Of a stretch of DNA of 64,000 bases, positions 43,000 to 51,318 are shown piece by piece. This DNA is from Cellvibrionaceae bacterium (GTDB lineage Bacteria > Pseudomonadota > Gammaproteobacteria > Pseudomonadales > Cellvibrionaceae): contig JAGKWU010000009.1 of the NCBI GenBank assembly GCA_021151695.1, forward strand, positions 62,001 to 126,000. The letters are read 5' to 3'. The notes below the pieces were generated by a model that made no database searches, was not told the DNA's origin, and was given only the letters and a program-made list of their open reading frames with translations. Every line of letters begins with the position of its first letter. Position 1 is the first letter of the stretch. The position numbers were made by a program, and so were the translations under genes.

Positions 43000-44100
43000 C
43001 TATTGGCCCGCCACTTTAACTTCACCATGTTCCACGTGGAACACTTTTAGGGTCACTTCTGGCTTTAGCTGCCAGGTAGACCGCAACGTTTCTTGCTCTA
43101 CCCCGGTGATAAATACCTGGGTAGCCATAATATCCAACCAATGGGCTAGTAATTGGCGGTGCTTTTCATCCAGCTCAGCCGGCAGATCATCCACCAGATA
43201 AACCGTTTTTCGACCGGTTAAACGAGTAAATACCAAGCCTTGCGCTATCTTTAGCGCACAGACCAGCAGTTTTTGTTGGCCACGCGATAGAACCTCAGCG
43301 GCATTTTGGCCTCTGAGCGTTATCCGCAAATCAGCCCTGTGAATACCGGAATGGGTATAACCTAGTTGATGGTCACGCTGGATACTGGTCTGAAGTAACT
43401 CGCGGTATGACTTATCTTTATCCCAACCACGATAGTAGTGGACAGCCAAACCATCCACACTGATAAACTCTTGCAGCAGCTCATTAAAAGTTTGGAGAAA
43501 CTGCTCCATGCAAGCCTGGCGGTACTGGTGGATCTGCTCGCTAAGCATTGCCAGCTCTTGATCCCAGATAGCCAGTTCAAACTCATCTATTCTATCACGC
43601 CGCAGCAGGCTATTGCGGTGTTTCAAGCATCGCTCACAATCCTTCCAGGCTTGGTAAAATTTAGGTTCCACGTGGAACACTAACCAATCCATAAACTGCC
43701 TGCGCACCTGCGGGCTACCTTCCAATAACAAAAACGTATTGGAGTTGATAACCTGCACCGGCAGATAAGTCGCCAATTCAGCCGCCGAAGACAACTGCAA
43801 ACCATTGGCTTTAAAACTGGCAGTTCCATCCAGTTGACGGTTAATACCTATAGGTATATCAGCACCTTCATGAGTAACCACTTTACCAAAGATGGTAAAG
43901 GCATCCTGACCATTATTAATGAGCGGCTTATGCTTATGGCTGCGAAAGGAGCGCCCCAAAGCCAGCAAATTAATCGCCTCCAACAGACTGGTTTTACCCG
44001 AGCCATTTTCACCATAGATAAGGTTCACCCGGTCGCAGGGCTCTATATTCACCGAGATCAGATTGCGCAGGTGTTGGACGAGGAGGCGTTTGAGGGTCAT
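43000..44100 (-). CDS. recF: DNA replication and repair protein RecF
   Basis: The 366-residue SMC-like ATPase loads RecA at single-strand gaps with RecO and RecR. Walker A is YGENGSGKTSLLEAI (near residue 30), the signature is LSRGQQKLLVCALKIAQG and Walker B is VYLVDDLPAELD. It starts 40 bp after dnaN and precedes gyrB. Oddly, the peptide VFHVE occurs twice, at FHVEPKFYQAW and at the C-terminal FHVEHGEV; both are forced by parS sites embedded in the reading frame. The coding sequence thus carries chromosome-segregation sites as well. Confidence 0.97.
   Translation of the reverse strand: MTLKRLLVQHLRNLISVNIEPCDRVNLIYGENGSGKTSLLEAINLLALGRSFRSHKHKPLINNGQDAFTIFGKVVTHEGADIPIGINRQLDGTASFKANGLQLSSAAELATYLPVQVINSNTFLLLEGSPQVRRQFMDWLVFHVEPKFYQAWKDCERCLKHRNSLLRRDRIDEFELAIWDQELAMLSEQIHQYRQACMEQFLQTFNELLQEFISVDGLAVHYYRGWDKDKSYRELLQTSIQRDHQLGYTHSGIHRADLRITLRGQNAAEVLSRGQQKLLVCALKIAQGLVFTRLTGRKTVYLVDDLPAELDEKHRQLLAHWLDIMATQVFITGVEQETLRSTWQLKPEVTLKVFHVEHGEVKVAGQ
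43028..43043. other. parS: parS site 1 (ParB binding)
   Basis: TGTTCCACGTGGAACA is a perfect 16-bp palindrome of the Pseudomonas-type parS class (consensus TGTTYCACGTGRAACA). It lies in the 3' end of recF. ParB from the gene at 56366-57280 should bind it, load around it and link the origin region to the ParA system. Confidence 0.92.
43664..43679. other. parS: parS site 2 (ParB binding)
   Basis: GGTTCCACGTGGAACA has 15 of 16 bases in common with site 1 and the same core. It equals the reverse complement of the Pseudomonas aeruginosa-type parS TGTTCCACGTGGAACC. It lies in the middle of recF, 636 bp from site 1. Confidence 0.9.
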
Positions 44101-44140
44101 AAGACCGAAAGTCAGGGAGGAAATAAAAGGGGATGCGCCC

Positions 44141-45244
44141 TTAGAGGCGCATCGGCATAACTACATAAAGTGAATCGCTGTTCTCTGGCTCTTCTAACAG
44201 AGCACTGGAGTTAGCATCAGACAATGTAATTTTGATATTTTCATGCTGGATCACGTTGGTTACATCCTGCAGGTAACTTACGTTGAAGCCTACTTCCAGG
44301 CTATCACCGTTGTAATCAACTACCACCTGCTCTTCCGCCTCTTCCTGCTCGGGGTTGTTGGCTACGATTGTCAACAAACCATCAGACAACAACAGGCGCA
44401 CACCACGGTATTTCTCATTCGATAAAATCGCCGTACGGCCAAAGGCCTGCTTCAGCTCTATACGCGAACCTATAATTGTTTTGTTGCCACCACGCGGTAG
44501 CACACGCTCATATTCAGGGAACTTACCATCCACCAATTTTGAGGTGAAGGTATAGTCAGGTGAAGTCACTCGAATATGGTTACCGCTCAACGTTACTTCC
44601 ACTTGCGCTGTTGAATCATCCAGCAGACGCGACAATTCCAATACGCCTTTACGCGGCAGGATTGCCTGAGTTACATCAGCGGCATTTACTGCTATGGCGC
44701 GAGTACACATAGCCATACGGTGACCATCTGTAGCAACTACGCGCAATTGATCCTGGCGAACTTCCCAGAGCATACCGTTCAAGTAATAACGAACATCTTG
44801 CTGGGCCATGGCAAAGGCTGTGCGTTCAATCAAACGTTTTACTTCCTGCTGGGCACAGCTAAAGCGCAAATTGCCGGGGGAATCCTCCACATTGGGGAAA
44901 TCCGATGCCGGCAAAGTAGAAAGGGTAAACCGGCTGCGGCCGGACTTGACCAGAATGCGCTGGTCTTCCTGCGTAAACTCGATCTTGCTGCCATCTGGCA
45001 GGGATCTGCAGATATCTACCAGCTTACGTGCAGGAACTGTAATTTCGCCCGATTCGCCTGGCTGTTCCAGATGCACACGCCCTACTATCTCCACCTCCAG
45101 ATCCGTACCCGTCAGCGACAGTTGATCGCCATTCAACACTATCAACACATTGGACAGCACCGGCAGCGTCTGGCGACGTTCCACCACACCGGCAACCAGT
45201 TGTAAGGGTTTGAGCAGCGCCTCGCGGGATACGACAAATTTCAT
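44141..45244 (-). CDS. dnaN: DNA polymerase III beta subunit (sliding clamp)
   Basis: The 367-residue ring-forming clamp tethers polymerase III to DNA. The three repeated domains are recognisable: the start MKFVVSREALLKPLQLVAGVVERRQTLPVLSNV, the middle FAMAQQDVRYYLNGMLWEV and RVVATDGHRMAM, and the C-terminal DVTNVIQHENIKITLSDANSSALLEEP with the family end YVVMPMRL. The hydrophobic cleft of domains 2 and 3 that binds partner proteins is conserved. It is 59 bp after dnaA and 40 bp before recF in the usual order. Confidence 0.98.
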   Translation of the reverse strand: MKFVVSREALLKPLQLVAGVVERRQTLPVLSNVLIVLNGDQLSLTGTDLEVEIVGRVHLEQPGESGEITVPARKLVDICRSLPDGSKIEFTQEDQRILVKSGRSRFTLSTLPASDFPNVEDSPGNLRFSCAQQEVKRLIERTAFAMAQQDVRYYLNGMLWEVRQDQLRVVATDGHRMAMCTRAIAVNAADVTQAILPRKGVLELSRLLDDSTAQVEVTLSGNHIRVTSPDYTFTSKLVDGKFPEYERVLPRGGNKTIIGSRIELKQAFGRTAILSNEKYRGVRLLLSDGLLTIVANNPEQEEAEEQVVVDYNGDSLEVGFNVSYLQDVTNVIQHENIKITLSDANSSALLEEPENSDSLYVVMPMRL

Positions 45245-45303
45245 GGGATGGTCTCTTAGGTTACGTTATCGTCCGGGATTCTTTTCAGGAAACAGCGTTT
45301 ATA

Positions 45304-46824
45304 TCAAGTTGTCAGCGAGCGCAGCAAGTTTTTCATGTCCTCGCGTATGTCCGCCGTCTCTTCCTGCAATTCTTTGATTTTGCGGCAAGCGTGCAACACA
45401 GTGGTATGGTCGCGCCCTCCAAAGGCTTCGCCGATTTCCGGCAAGCTGTGGTTGGTCAATTCTTTCGCCAAGGCCATGGCCACCTGACGCGGACGAGCCA
45501 CCGAACGGCTGCGACGCTTGGATACCATGTCATTCATTTTGATCTTGTAATACTCACAAACCACACGCTGGATATTATCGATACCGACTTGCTTATCCTG
45601 CAGCGCCAACAAATCTTTGAGCGCTTCGCGGACTAACTCTACATCTATAGGACGGCCGGTAAAGTTGGCACTGGCAATCACACGTTTAAGTGCGCCTTCC
45701 AGATCGCGCACGTTGGCGCGGATACGTTGGGCAATAAAGAAAGCAGCATCGTGTGGCAAATCTACATTCACCTGCTCAGCCTTCTTCATCAGGATCGCCA
45801 CCCGGGTTTCCAGTTCTGGCGGTTCCACTGCCACTGTTAGCCCCCAGCCGAAGCGAGACTTCAAACGCTCTTCCAAGCCAGTGATTTCTTTGGGGAACCT
45901 GTCGCAGGTGAGGATAATCTGGCGGCCGCCTTCCAGCAGCGAGTTAAAGGTGTGGAAGAACTCTTCCTGGGAGCGCTCTTTACCAGCAAAGAACTGGATA
46001 TCGTCGATTAACAGCGCATCCATGGAACGGTAGTAGCGTTTGAAATCATTGATCGCATTCAGCTGTAGCGCTTTCACCATATCCGCCACAAAGCGTTCGG
46101 AGTGCAGATAGACCACTTTGGCATTGGGATTTTTGGCTACCAACGCATTACCTACAGCCTGCATCAAATGGGTCTTACCCAGGCCCACACCACCATATAT
46201 AAAGAGGGGGTTGTAGGCGCCGCCGGGATTTTCGGCAACCTGGCGGGCGGCAGCCAAACCCAACTGGTTGGATTTACCTTCCACAAAGGTCGCAAAAGTA
46301 GAACCTGTGTTCAGGTAGTTACTGTGCTTGAGTGCGCCTTCTACCTCAGCTTCCTGCGGACGATTTTCTTCAAGAGGACGATAGCTGCGCTCAGCGGCGG
46401 AAGGTTGAGCTTCTACTTCTATAGTCTCACGCACTACCGGTGCCGCAGTGGCTACCGGTTTGGCAACAACAGGCGCTGCAGGCTCACGCACTGCTGACCG
46501 GCTAGCACCAGTAAAAGAATTGCTATTAAAGGAAGTATTACTTGCAAAAGAAGGATTACTTGCCTGGAACGCCGCTTTGGCACCCACAGCGACAACTACC
46601 GATAAGCTGCCACTCTCATGATAATGACCGACTAACTCTTTAATGCGGGTCAAAAACTTCTCTTCCACCCAATTGCTGATAAAGCGATTGGGCGCCAGCA
46701 GGCGCAGCTCGTTAGGGTTGGCTGCCTCGTCGATTTGCAGGGGTTTAATCCAGGTGTTGAACTGCTGGGACGGCAATTCATCCTGCAAACTGGCAGCGCA
46801 TAATTTCCAAACTGATTGCAACAA
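45304..46824 (-). CDS. dnaA: Chromosomal replication initiator protein DnaA
   Basis: From the TTG at 46824 the protein has 506 residues: LLQSVWKLCAASLQDELPSQ matches the family start. A GGGAG sequence lies eight bases before that TTG, whereas the 25 codons further upstream (frame open to 46899) cross an AT-rich inverted repeat and look unlike DnaA. Domain I runs to about 90, and a Ser/Ala/Pro-rich domain II follows. Domain III has Walker A GGVGLGKT (211-218), Walker B LLIDDIQFFAGK and the initiator-specific motif. Domain IV carries the DnaA signature GGRDHTTVLHACRKI. It binds the 9-mer boxes described at both flanking origin candidates and heads the operon. Confidence 0.97.
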   Translation of the reverse strand: MLQSVWKLCAASLQDELPSQQFNTWIKPLQIDEAANPNELRLLAPNRFISNWVEEKFLTRIKELVGHYHESGSLSVVVAVGAKAAFQASNPSFASNTSFNSNSFTGASRSAVREPAAPVVAKPVATAAPVVRETIEVEAQPSAAERSYRPLEENRPQEAEVEGALKHSNYLNTGSTFATFVEGKSNQLGLAAARQVAENPGGAYNPLFIYGGVGLGKTHLMQAVGNALVAKNPNAKVVYLHSERFVADMVKALQLNAINDFKRYYRSMDALLIDDIQFFAGKERSQEEFFHTFNSLLEGGRQIILTCDRFPKEITGLEERLKSRFGWGLTVAVEPPELETRVAILMKKAEQVNVDLPHDAAFFIAQRIRANVRDLEGALKRVIASANFTGRPIDVELVREALKDLLALQDKQVGIDNIQRVVCEYYKIKMNDMVSKRRSRSVARPRQVAMALAKELTNHSLPEIGEAFGGRDHTTVLHACRKIKELQEETADIREDMKNLLRSLTT

Positions 46825-46883
46825 GCGAAAAACTCCCGCCGATCTTATAGCTATAAAAATTTTCTTAAAAACTGAAAAAACGC

Positions 46884-46911
46884 TATATGTAGATAACAAT
46901 ATCTACATATA
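46884..46911. repeat. AT-rich perfect inverted repeat upstream of dnaA
   Basis: Arms of 12 bp, TATATGTAGATA (46884-46895) and TATCTACATATA (46900-46911), are perfect complements with an ACAA spacer. It sits about 60 bp upstream of the dnaA start codon, in the leader or promoter. Function unknown; it could be an operator or a cruciform. Confidence 0.8.
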
Positions 46912-47237
46912 TGTATAAAGACTAATTTTTGTTCATTTTTTGATTACAAAACAACCAAAAATAACAGAGCGTCGAACCCAAAAAAACGCAAGGGGAAGGA
47001 GTTTACTCCCAACCGTAAAAGTTATCCACAACAAACGGAAAAAACTCCTGATAGGCTTTCATCAATCCTTCAAAAAGACCGCAATTCAATAGGTTACAGA
47101 TTGGTTAAAAAATGATAAAAAAACCAGAAATTTAAATTTCCTGTGGATAACACTGTGAACAACAAATGTATAACCTGCGCAAAAACGGTGTCTCTTAACA
47201 CTTACCCGACGCCACAGGGAATCTGATGGAAACTGTT

Positions 47238-47266
47238 TGCTTTATAAGCACAAGTTCATTAGAATC
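47238..47266 (+). promoter_or_regulatory. Sigma-70 promoter of rpmH-rnpA
   Basis: TTGCTT (47238-47243) and TAGAAT (47261-47266) are separated by exactly 17 bp. The start of rpmH lies 69 bp beyond. A strong promoter is expected for this operon. Confidence 0.75.
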
Positions 47267-47334
47267 GCGCCCTCTTTTCACACCCCGTGTGAACAGTGTG
47301 TATTCACCACCTAGCGAATTAACAGGTTAGTTTC

Positions 47335-47469
47335 ATGAAAAGAACATTCCAGCCCAGCAATCTTAAACGCGCCCGTGTACACGGTTTCCGCGCTCGTATG
47401 GCTACCAAAAATGGCCGTCTGGTATTGGCTCGTCGTCGCGCCAAAGGCCGCAAAGAGCTGACTATCTAA
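47335..47469 (+). CDS. rpmH: Ribosomal protein L34
   Basis: The 44-residue protein MKRTFQPSNLKRARVHGF is basic and typical of L34, with RMATKNGRLVLARRRAKGRK near the end. It is a structural component of the large ribosomal subunit. The ATG follows the only good promoter in the gap, and rnpA starts 24 bp after its stop. The pair rpmH-rnpA is nearly universal in bacteria and marks the origin region together with dnaA on the other strand. Confidence 0.98.
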   Translation: MKRTFQPSNLKRARVHGFRARMATKNGRLVLARRRAKGRKELTI

Positions 47470-47493
47470 GCCATTATTTAATGGATCGTTAGA

Positions 47494-47928
47494 GTGAAGC
47501 AGGCCATTGAATGGCAAGCGGGCTACCAGCCGCGCAGCCAGGCGTTTCGCAAATCAATGCGCCTACTTAACTCACACGATTTCAAATGCGTCTTTGATGA
47601 CGCTCCCCTGCGTACCTCGCACCAGCTTTTCCTCTTCCTCGCCCGCCCAAATCAATTACCCAACGCTCGTCTGGGATTGGTCATCGCCAAAAAACATATT
47701 CGCTTCGCAGTTGATCGCAATCGTATGAAACGGCTTATCCGCGAAACATTTCGTGCAAAACAGCATGAATTAGCAGGATTGGATGTTATTGTGCTGGCGC
47801 GCAAAGGTATGAACGATATGCCCAATCCGGAATTGATCGGGCAACTCAACGGCCAGTGGCAACGGCTGATTCGCCGTATGAATAAAGAGCAGGCTAATAG
47901 CCAGACAGGTACGCAGCCATGTGCGTAA
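47494..47928 (+). CDS. rnpA: Ribonuclease P protein component
   Basis: The 144-residue basic protein helps the RNA subunit trim tRNA 5' ends. The characteristic elements are KSMRLLNSHDFKCVF near residues 20-34 and the RNR motif in RFAVDRNRMKRLIRETFR. The start GTG at 47494 gives 19 residues before the conserved core, which is normal for the family, but the ribosome binding site is weak; an ATG at 47557 would remove the first conserved residues. The gene overlaps the start of yidD by ten bases. Confidence 0.93.
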   Translation: MKQAIEWQAGYQPRSQAFRKSMRLLNSHDFKCVFDDAPLRTSHQLFLFLARPNQLPNARLGLVIAKKHIRFAVDRNRMKRLIRETFRAKQHELAGLDVIVLARKGMNDMPNPELIGQLNGQWQRLIRRMNKEQANSQTGTQPCA

Positions 47929-48164
47929 GCCGGGTCGCTATCAAGTGTATCCACGGCTATCGCTATCTGCTCAGTCCCTGGATCGGCAACCAATGCCGGT
48001 TTTATCCAACCTGCTCGCACTATGCAGAAGAAGCAATAAATACCCACGGAATTGCAAAAGGGGGTTATTTAACCCTGCGCCGCCTACTAAAATGCCACCC
48101 CTGGCATCCGGGCGGTTTCGATGCGGTTCCTCCCAAAGATCAACACACTCACGGCAGTCATTAA
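47919..48164 (+). CDS. yidD: Membrane protein insertion efficiency factor YidD
   Basis: An 81-residue protein with the invariant Cys-rich core CIHGYRYLLSPWIGNQCRFY and PTCSHYAEEAINTHG, followed by KGGYLTLRRLLKCHPWHPGG. It is thought to help YidC insert membrane proteins. Its start overlaps the rnpA end by ten bases (translational coupling), and yidC begins right after its stop. This rnpA-yidD-yidC arrangement is common. Confidence 0.95.
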   Translation: MCVSRVAIKCIHGYRYLLSPWIGNQCRFYPTCSHYAEEAINTHGIAKGGYLTLRRLLKCHPWHPGGFDAVPPKDQHTHGSH

Positions 48165-48165
48165 G

Positions 48166-49827
48166 ATGGATTGGCAAAAAAATATACTGATCGCGGCAAT
48201 TCTGGCCGTACTCTTCACCCTGGCGATTCGCTGGAATACCTACCAGGAGCAGCATGCACCAGTGGCCCAAGCTACTACTAATAACAGTGCCAGCTCGACC
48301 GTAGCGCCTGTTACCAGCGCCAGCGACATTCCAGCCCCAGCGGCTAATGCTGAAACCAAATCAGCCGCTCCGGCACCCGTGGTTACATCCACTGCCAGTA
48401 TCAAAGTAAAAACCGACAGCCTGCTGATGGATATCAATCCCGTTGGCGGTGACATAGTGAAAGTGGCCCTTCCACGTCATTCCGTTGATATCAAAACGCC
48501 AGATGTTCCTTTTGTTTTAATCGATAACAATGATGGTCATACCTATCAGGCACAGAGCGGCATAGTGGGCGCCAATGCCACCGACAATGCCCAGGGCCGT
48601 CCAACCTTTGTTGCTGAAAAAACCGAATACGAGTTGGCTGCTGGCCAGGACAAACTGGTAGTAGATCTGCATCTCGATCAGGGCCAGGTCAAAATCACCA
48701 AGCGCTTTACCTTTACCCGTGGCCAATATCTGGTTGCGGTTGAATACCTGATCGACAACCAAAGCAGTGAGAAGTGGAGCGGCGAGATGTTCGGCCGCAT
48801 AGTACGCGACAGTAAAAACTTCACTAAATCTAACGCCTTGGCGATGAATCCCTTCCTTGGCGGTGCCATCACCAGCCCCGAAAACAAATACCAGAAAGTA
48901 AATTTCAAAGACCTGGATAAGGCGCCGGTAGAAATCAAAGAACAGGGCGGCTGGATTTCTCTGGTGCAACACTATTTCATCAGCGCCTGGATTCCCGATG
49001 CCAACAGCACCAACAGCTTCCGCATGAATCGCGTTGGCCAAAATGATCTCTATGTTTTCGGTTTTACTGGCAGCACTATTGAAGTTGCCCCCAATAGCCA
49101 GGGCAGTATCAAAGCTGGCTTCTATGCCGGACCAAAAGATACCGAATCACTGGAAGCCATCTCCCCTTACCTGAACTTGACGGTGGATTACGGCTGGTTG
49201 TGGATGATTGCCAAGCCCTTGTTTGCTGTATTGAAGTTCATGCATAACCATGTGGTATCTAACTGGGGTGTGGCCATTATCCTGCTGACCCTCTGCGTAA
49301 AACTGGTGTTCTTCTACCCGTCTGCCGTCAGCTACAAATCCATGGCAAAAATGCGCAAACTTGCACCCAAAATGCAGGAAATGAAAGAGCGCTACGGCGA
49401 TGATCGCCAGAAGATGTCGCAAGAGATGATGAAGCTGTACCAAACCGAGAAAGTGAATCCGCTCGGTGGCTGCTTACCCATGCTAATTCAGATGCCGGTA
49501 TTCCTTGCCCTCTACTGGACATTAATGGAATCCGTAGAGCTGCGTCACGCGCCTTTCTTCTTGTGGATCAATGACTTATCTGTACTCGACCCCTACTTTG
49601 TATTGCCTATTATCTATGGCGCGACTATGTGGTTCATGCAAAAGCTCAACCCACAGCCCACTGATCCCATGCAAGCGCGCGTAATGCAGATGTTGCCGCT
49701 GGTGTTTACCTTTATGTTCTTGTGGTTCCCCGCTGGCCTCGTGCTTTACTGGGTTACCAACAACACTTTGTCTATCGCCCAGCAGTACGTCATTACCAAG
49801 CAAATCGAAAACGCTGATAAAGCCTGA
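48166..49827 (+). CDS. yidC: Membrane protein insertase YidC
   Basis: The 553-residue inner-membrane insertase starts at the ATG at 48166 (MDWQKNILIAAILAVL), one base after the yidD stop; the frame is open further back to 48121 but this lies inside yidD. The first membrane helix (about 5-24) is followed by an Ala/Thr-rich stretch and a large periplasmic domain, then five C-terminal helices with KSMAKMRKLAPKMQEMKERYGDD (the cytoplasmic hairpin) and NPLGGCLPMLIQMPVF. It ends in FMFLWFPAGLVLYWVTNN. It works with SecYEG or alone, for instance on ATP synthase subunits, which are encoded 8 kb further on. Confidence 0.97.
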   Translation: MDWQKNILIAAILAVLFTLAIRWNTYQEQHAPVAQATTNNSASSTVAPVTSASDIPAPAANAETKSAAPAPVVTSTASIKVKTDSLLMDINPVGGDIVKVALPRHSVDIKTPDVPFVLIDNNDGHTYQAQSGIVGANATDNAQGRPTFVAEKTEYELAAGQDKLVVDLHLDQGQVKITKRFTFTRGQYLVAVEYLIDNQSSEKWSGEMFGRIVRDSKNFTKSNALAMNPFLGGAITSPENKYQKVNFKDLDKAPVEIKEQGGWISLVQHYFISAWIPDANSTNSFRMNRVGQNDLYVFGFTGSTIEVAPNSQGSIKAGFYAGPKDTESLEAISPYLNLTVDYGWLWMIAKPLFAVLKFMHNHVVSNWGVAIILLTLCVKLVFFYPSAVSYKSMAKMRKLAPKMQEMKERYGDDRQKMSQEMMKLYQTEKVNPLGGCLPMLIQMPVFLALYWTLMESVELRHAPFFLWINDLSVLDPYFVLPIIYGATMWFMQKLNPQPTDPMQARVMQMLPLVFTFMFLWFPAGLVLYWVTNNTLSIAQQYVITKQIENADKA

Positions 49828-51191
49828 TGTTAGCCACCGACACCATAGCCGCCATAGCGACTGCCACCGGCCGCGGTGGTGTCGGCATAGTCCGGGTATC
49901 CGGTCCCAAAGCGGGACTGGTTGCCAAGACGCTCCTCAAGCAACAACTCCAACCCCGCTACGCCCATTACTGTCCTTTTTATACCGCGACAGGTGAAATC
50001 CTCGATCAAGGCATAGCGCTGTTTTTCCCAGGCCCCAACTCCTTTACTGGCGAAGATGTGCTGGAACTCCAAGGCCACGGCGGCCCGGTTATCCTGGATT
50101 TATTGCTACGTGAAATCACCCGCTTGGGTGTTCGCCTTGCACGCCCCGGTGAATTCTCTGAACGTGCCTTTCTCAACGACAAACTGGATCTGGCCCAAGC
50201 TGAAGCTATCGCCGATCTGATCGATGCCACTACTGAGCAAGCGGCGCGCAATGCCCTGCACTCGCTGCAAGGCGCATTCTCCGTGCGCATCCAGGAATTG
50301 GTAGAAGCACTGATCCATTTGCGTATCTACGTAGAAGCCTCCATCGATTTCCCCGAAGAAGAGATAGATTTTCTCAGCGACGGCAAGGTCGCTACCGATC
50401 TCGACCAGATAGAAACCAAGCTGAAACAAGTATTTAAAGAAGCACGGCAGGGCGCCCTGGTGCGCGACGGTATGCGTGTGGTAATCGCCGGCCGTCCCAA
50501 TGCCGGTAAATCCAGCCTGCTCAACGCTTTGAGCGGTCGCGAATCCGCCATTGTTACCAGTATTGAAGGCACCACTCGCGATGTGCTGCGCGAACATATC
50601 CATATAGATGGTATGCCGCTGCACATTATCGATACCGCCGGCCTGCGCGAGAGCCCGGATGAAGTGGAGCGCATTGGCATCCAGCGCGCCTGGCAGGAAA
50701 TCCACGAGGCTGACCGTGTGTTGCTGTTAGTAGATAGTCGCAACAGCAGCGAACTGGAACCCGCTAACATCTGGCCCGAGTTCGTCGCACAACTCAAAGA
50801 TCCCGCCAAAATCACCCTGGTACGCAACAAGATTGACCTGAGCGGTGAAACCGCCGGTCTGCAGCAATTAGCCAATGGTTCTCTTTATATAGGTATAAGT
50901 GCGGCAACAGGATCAGGTGTGGATGATCTCAAGCAGCATTTGAAAGACATTATGGGTTTCAGCAATTCCGGCGAAGGTGGTTTTACGGCTCGTCGCCGTC
51001 ATCTGGATGCCCTGGAGCGCGCGCAAGATTATCTCGCCCTCGGCCGCGCACAACTTCACGGCTATGCCGCCGGTGAACTACTCGCCGAAGACCTGCGCCA
51101 GGCGCAAAACGCCCTGAGTGAAATCACCGGAGAATTCACTCCGGATGATCTGCTCGGCCGTATCTTCAGCAGCTTCTGCATAGGCAAATAA
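49827..51191 (+). CDS. mnmE: tRNA modification GTPase MnmE
   Basis: The 454-residue GTPase works with MnmG to add the carboxymethylaminomethyl group to wobble uridine 34 of certain tRNAs. It begins LATDTIAAIATATGRGGVGI (folate-binding N domain). The G domain has G1 GRPNAGKSSLLNAL, G3 DTAGLRE and G4 RNKID, and the C-terminus FCIGK carries the essential Cys. Its ATG overlaps the yidC stop by one base (TGATG). The partner mnmG lies 1.5 kb downstream, past the orphan ParA-like gene. Confidence 0.98.
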   Translation: MLATDTIAAIATATGRGGVGIVRVSGPKAGLVAKTLLKQQLQPRYAHYCPFYTATGEILDQGIALFFPGPNSFTGEDVLELQGHGGPVILDLLLREITRLGVRLARPGEFSERAFLNDKLDLAQAEAIADLIDATTEQAARNALHSLQGAFSVRIQELVEALIHLRIYVEASIDFPEEEIDFLSDGKVATDLDQIETKLKQVFKEARQGALVRDGMRVVIAGRPNAGKSSLLNALSGRESAIVTSIEGTTRDVLREHIHIDGMPLHIIDTAGLRESPDEVERIGIQRAWQEIHEADRVLLLVDSRNSSELEPANIWPEFVAQLKDPAKITLVRNKIDLSGETAGLQQLANGSLYIGISAATGSGVDDLKQHLKDIMGFSNSGEGGFTARRRHLDALERAQDYLALGRAQLHGYAAGELLAEDLRQAQNALSEITGEFTPDDLLGRIFSSFCIGK

Positions 51192-51318
51192 CAAACAAGC
51201 CGCAAACGTCGTTCAAATTCGCCTAGTGCGAACCCTACCCCATACAGCCGCTCCGTCTCACTTTATACTCATCTGCTACACTATTGATCAATATTTGTTC
51301 AAATATGCAGGCGTGGCC

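Larger units (their letters stand above)
46825..47334. other. rpmH-dnaA intergenic region with DnaA boxes; origin candidate A
   Basis: The 510-bp divergent gap is AT-rich. It holds the consensus box TTATCCACA at 47022-47030, its complement TGTGGATAA at 47142-47150, and TGTGAACAA at 47154-47162 (complement fits TTNTNCACA). Position matches the known Pseudomonas putida origin, between rpmH and dnaA. Box density is lower than in the region before mnmG. The boxes could also serve only to autoregulate dnaA. The rpmH promoter and the dnaA-proximal inverted repeat lie at its ends. Confidence 0.6.

Noticed and set aside
48121..48165. Upstream start of yidC within yidD
   Set aside because: The extra 15 residues overlap yidD in another frame; YidC proteins begin at MDWQKN or similar.
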